Source: Thermoanaerobacter uzonensis DSM 18761 (GTDB lineage Bacteria; Bacillota; Thermoanaerobacteria; Thermoanaerobacterales; Thermoanaerobacteraceae). From it: a stretch of DNA of 64,000 nucleotides. Both the position numbers and the translations under genes were made by a program. Shown piece by piece: positions 61,007 to 64,000 of the stretch. Under the pieces are notes generated by a model that was not told the origin of the DNA, did no database searches, and worked only from the letters and a program-made list of their open reading frames with translations. Location of the stretch: NCBI RefSeq assembly GCF_900129115.1, contig NZ_FQUR01000009.1, forward strand, positions 124,001 through 188,000, in the 5' to 3' direction. Positions within the stretch are counted from its first letter, which is position 1; each line of letters begins with the position of its first letter.

Positions 61007-61756
61007 TTACTTAACCTCCTCCAAGGTGTTTTTATACACACCCAAAGGGTAATAAGGTTCCATATGATCTTTTATCCAATTTAATGCCTCTATTGGTGTC
61101 ATACCCCAGTTAGTAGGACAACTAGATAGAACTTCCACCATTGCAAATCCTTTCTTTTGTATTTGAGCCAAAAATGCGTTTTTTATAGCTTTTTTAGCCT
61201 GCATTACATGTTTTACATCATAAACAGCAACCCTCTCAATATAAGCTGCTCCCTCCAAGGTTGAGAGCATTTCGCTCATTTTAATAGGATAACCATTTAT
61301 CTCTGGTTTTCTTCCATAAGGGGTTGTCAAAGTTTCTTGCCCGATTAGAGTTGTTGGAGCCATTTGTCCTCCTGTCATTCCATAGTTAGCATTGTTGACA
61401 AAAATAACTGTTATATTTTCTCCCCTTGCCGCCGCATGAACAATCTCTGCCGTTCCAATAGCTGCTAAGTCTCCATCTCCTTGATAAGTAAACACAATTT
61501 TATCAGGATGAACTCTCTTTATACCTGTAGCAACTGCTGGAGCCCTTCCATGAGCAGCCTCTTGCATATCGCAATTAAAATACTCATATGCAAATACAGC
61601 ACATCCTACAGGAGCAACTCCTATTGCTTTATCTAAAACATCTAATTCTTCCATAACTTCAGCTACCAGCCTATGGATTATACCGTGGGTACAACCGGGA
61701 CAATAATGGAAAGGCGTATCTGTTAATCCCTTTGTTTTTTGAAATACAACAGCCAT
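61007..61756 (-). CDS. vorA: 2-oxoacid:ferredoxin oxidoreductase, beta (TPP) subunit
   Basis: 249 residues. [15 protein letters not shown] holds the conserved Cys pair, [17 protein letters not shown] follows, and the TPP/Mg motif is [22 protein letters not shown] with [16 protein letters not shown]. Together with the alpha subunit it forms the catalytic site that decarboxylates the 2-oxo acid. Two bases before vorG and overlapping vorB by one base. Confidence 0.92.
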   Translation of the reverse strand: MAVVFQKTKGLTDTPFHYCPGCTHGIIHRLVAEVMEELDVLDKAIGVAPVGCAVFAYEYFNCDMQEAAHGRAPAVATGIKRVHPDKIVFTYQGDGDLAAIGTAEIVHAAARGENITVIFVNNANYGMTGGQMAPTTLIGQETLTTPYGRKPEINGYPIKMSEMLSTLEGAAYIERVAVYDVKHVMQAKKAIKNAFLAQIQKKGFAMVEVLSSCPTNWGMTPIEALNWIKDHMEPYYPLGVYKNTLEEVK

Positions 61757-62823
61757 TATTTAACACCTCCTGCTATTTTCTTAATTTGTTCTAGCATCAC
61801 AGCTGGTTCTGGTATCATACCACCCGGCCTTCCATAGAAATAAACCGGCTTTTTGAATTGTACTGCAAGTTTTACATCTTCTACCATTTGCCCCATGCTC
61901 ATTTCTACAGTCAAATAAGCTTTTGCCGTATCAATTGTCTGTTCAAAAGGCTCTTTCGGAAAAGGCCACAAAGAAATAGGTCTTATTAACCCTACCTTAT
62001 ACCCTTCTCTTCTTGCAATATTCATCACATTCTTTGCTACGCGGGCAATAGTACCATAAGCAACTAAAATAACATCCGCATCTTCGCAATTTATCATTTC
62101 ATATCTAACTTCATTCTTTTCGGCCTTTGCATATTTTTCAAACAATTGATAATTATATTTCTCTAATACAGGTGGATCGATATATAAAGAGTTTATTATA
62201 TTTCTATGCTCTCTATTTCCTCTGCCTGTAGTAGCCCATGTTTTTTCTGGAATATCTCTCTTTCTTTTTTGAATATTTTCAAAATCTACAGGTTCCATCA
62301 TCTGCCCTAACATCCCATCTCCCAATATAACAACCGGGTTCCTATATTCATCTGCAATATCAAAAGCTTCTTGAACTAAATCTGCCATTTCTTGGATTGT
62401 AGAAGGAGCAAGGACAATCAATCTATAATCTCCATGGCCCCCTCCTTTTGTAGATTGAAAGTAATCTCCTTGAGCTCCTTGAATATCTCCTAATCCTGGG
62501 CCACCCCTCATTATATTCACAATTACACAAGGTACTTGAGCACCTGCAAGATATGATATACCTTCTTGCATAAGACTCAAACCAGGGCTGCTGGTGGAAG
62601 TCATAACACGAGCTCCTGCTCCACCTGCTCCATATACCATATTTATAGCAGAAACCTCACTCTCTGCTTGTAAAAATACGCCACCTACCTCTGGCATTCT
62701 CTTTGCCATGTAAGCTGTAACCTCATTTTGAGGTGTTATAGGATAACCAAAATAATGTCTACACCCAGCTTGAATAGCTGCTTCCGCTAACGCCTCATTA
62801 CCTTTCATTAATACCTTAGCCAT
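61756..62823 (-). CDS. vorB: 2-oxoacid:ferredoxin oxidoreductase, alpha subunit
   Basis: 355 residues: [28 protein letters not shown] at the start (pyrimidine-binding domain), [38 protein letters not shown] and [13 protein letters not shown]. The ATG at 62823 is preferred over 62838 because GGAGGGGAG precedes it. Substrate specificity (VOR or KOR) is inferred only from neighbours. Confidence 0.92.
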   Translation of the reverse strand: MAKVLMKGNEALAEAAIQAGCRHYFGYPITPQNEVTAYMAKRMPEVGGVFLQAESEVSAINMVYGAGGAGARVMTSTSSPGLSLMQEGISYLAGAQVPCVIVNIMRGGPGLGDIQGAQGDYFQSTKGGGHGDYRLIVLAPSTIQEMADLVQEAFDIADEYRNPVVILGDGMLGQMMEPVDFENIQKRKRDIPEKTWATTGRGNREHRNIINSLYIDPPVLEKYNYQLFEKYAKAEKNEVRYEMINCEDADVILVAYGTIARVAKNVMNIARREGYKVGLIRPISLWPFPKEPFEQTIDTAKAYLTVEMSMGQMVEDVKLAVQFKKPVYFYGRPGGMIPEPAVMLEQIKKIAGGVK

Positions 62824-62838
62824 CTTACTCCCCTCCAT

Positions 62839-63051
62839 TTATTTTATAACTGTTATAACTGTATCAGGACACATCATAGCGCAAAATGCACAACCTATAC
62901 ATTTGTCCATATTCTCAGGCTTAACAGTAGCAGGATGATATCCTTTCACATTTATTTTACTTAAATCCATTTCAATAATCTTTTTAGGACAGGCATTGAC
63001 ACACAACTCGCAACCTTTACATAAATCTTCATTAAAAATAACTTTTGCCAC
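62839..63051 (-). CDS. 2-oxoacid:ferredoxin oxidoreductase, delta subunit (2[4Fe-4S] ferredoxin)
   Basis: 70 residues from GTG 63051, seven bases after AGAGGAGG. Two cluster motifs, CKGCELCVNACPK and CIGCAFCAMMCPD, carry electrons from the catalytic subunits to free ferredoxin. An ATG at 63069 overlaps the stop of the upstream gene, but the ribosome site lies after it. First of the VOR subunit genes. Confidence 0.92.
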   Translation of the reverse strand: MAKVIFNEDLCKGCELCVNACPKKIIEMDLSKINVKGYHPATVKPENMDKCIGCAFCAMMCPDTVITVIK

Positions 63052-63065
63052 ATAAATTCCTCCTC

Positions 63066-63740
63066 TCATATTTTATCCCATGGAGTTTTCATATAAAGGT
63101 CAATTGGAAATATTGGATATCCTAAGTCAGGAACTTGGTTGAGTAATTCTCTTTTCAAAGTAACCATCTTAATGGGTATTCCTGTAATTTTCGAAACTTC
63201 CTCCACCACTTTTTGACCTTTTAAAATATCCTCTACTGTTGTTTCATAAGACAAATGGGTATTGTTTACCAAATGAGTCACTTTAATTTTAGCTGCTTCT
63301 TCAATCGATTTAAGATAATCAATTACTGATTTTACATCTTTTGTAAGGGGCCTATTTACATTAATTACAAATAACACTTCTGCCTCCTGGTCTTTTATTA
63401 TGTGATGATATTGGCCTAAGGGAATAGCTCCTACATCATCTCCTCCTACGTCAAAAACCGCATACTTTTCTTTGCTGTATAAGGCCCCGTAAATGTTACG
63501 AGAAATAGCAGGTACATCTGCATTCATATATTTCTCTTCTACTCCTGTTACTCGTATTCTCCACTTATCAAAAAGTTCTTTTCTTACTTCTCTCGACCTA
63601 AAATATGGATTCACAATATCTAAATCGACTATTTCTACCTCTTTTCCTGATTCTCTTATAAACCTAGCATAATTTATCGCAATCTCCGTCTTACCTGTAC
63701 CGTAATGCCCTACTACAATTGTCAATCTTTTAAAATCCAT
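63066..63740 (-). CDS. P-loop ATPase/GTPase of the MinD/ParA-like class
   Basis: 224 residues: Walker A VVGHYGTGKTEIAINYA, VEIVDLDIVNPYFRSRE (switch-like Asp), and FDVGGDDVGAIPLGQY in the Walker B region. Ends in FPIDLYMKTPWDKI. The deviant MinD/ParA lysine motif is not obvious, so it is a general SIMIBI-type NTPase. It is between buk and the VOR delta gene with overlaps or short gaps (15 bases after buk, coupled to the delta gene). Such an NTPase may help metal-cluster or enzyme maturation here, but that is inference. Confidence 0.82.
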   Translation of the reverse strand: MDFKRLTIVVGHYGTGKTEIAINYARFIRESGKEVEIVDLDIVNPYFRSREVRKELFDKWRIRVTGVEEKYMNADVPAISRNIYGALYSKEKYAVFDVGGDDVGAIPLGQYHHIIKDQEAEVLFVINVNRPLTKDVKSVIDYLKSIEEAAKIKVTHLVNNTHLSYETTVEDILKGQKVVEEVSKITGIPIKMVTLKRELLNQVPDLGYPIFPIDLYMKTPWDKI

Positions 63741-63754
63741 TATTTATCATCCCT

Positions 63755-64000
<246 letters not shown>

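Overview
The window reads as a chromosomal segment of a low-G+C, spore-forming, anaerobic Firmicute. Gene content and many protein sequences resemble Thermoanaerobacter/Caldanaerobacter; that placement is from memory of the families, not from a search. Supporting signs are AT-rich DNA, strong AGGAGG ribosome sites, the Bacillus-like order acpS - LolA-like lipoprotein - alr - mazE - mazF, ferredoxin-dependent 2-oxoacid oxidoreductases, rubredoxin, hybrid-cluster protein, split transketolase, and SAM, TPP and glmS RNA regulators. I see no tRNA, rRNA, CRISPR array or intact insertion sequence.

Layout. 1-5.2 kb: histidine operon on the minus strand (hisZ-G-D-C-B-H, running off the left edge). 5.4-6.3 kb: a small plus-strand unit with an Uma2-family nuclease. 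6.3-10.3 kb: a four-gene Gld-like ABC exporter cassette. 10.7-19.4 kb: a giant cyclic beta-1,2-glucan synthase gene. 19.5-22.1 kb: an RNA methyltransferase and a Gfo/Idh/MocA oxidoreductase. 22.2-26.1 kb: hom-metY-metX under a SAM-I riboswitch, back to back with thiC under a TPP riboswitch (26.3-27.8 kb). 27.8-31.3 kb: rubredoxin, a kinase-less KdpD-type sensor, an NhaC-type antiporter and a DUF2148 protein. 31.7-38.1 kb: one long minus-strand operon running from wall-polysaccharide genes (DUF5693, csaB, tagA/wecG) through yitT to split transketolase. 38.2-43.6 kb: a small secreted protein, mazEF, alr, the LolA-like lipoprotein, nnr and acpS. 43.7-45.2 kb: two small HTH regulators with palindromic operators. 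45.2-52.3 kb: hcp with a Crp/Fnr-type site, ylxP-like, ytaF, a peroxiredoxin, a wall-targeted serine hydrolase, Ku and LigD, and yjbQ. 52.5-56.7 kb: glmM, the glmS ribozyme, glmS and plsC. 56.8-64 kb: 2-oxoacid fermentation genes (buk, a P-loop ATPase, four-subunit VOR, ptb, iorA, iorB).

How the genes connect. The right end forms a coherent pathway: 2-oxo acids from branched-chain or aromatic amino acids are oxidised to acyl-CoA and reduced ferredoxin by VOR and IOR, and Ptb plus Buk turn acyl-CoA into acid and ATP. glmM/glmS, csaB, tagA, alr and the LysM hydrolase all serve the cell envelope.

The most unusual structure is a roughly 270-bp non-coding element present three times (10433-10701, 31375-31644, 60101-60430). 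Each copy sits inside a transcription terminator. Locus-specific terminator hairpins lie on both sides as near-identical direct repeats of about 20 bp, as a target duplication would give. The element is a long imperfect hairpin with a GC-rich core, and paired positions in its stems change together between copies. The third copy is interrupted by a further 70-bp palindromic insert. I do not recognise the family.
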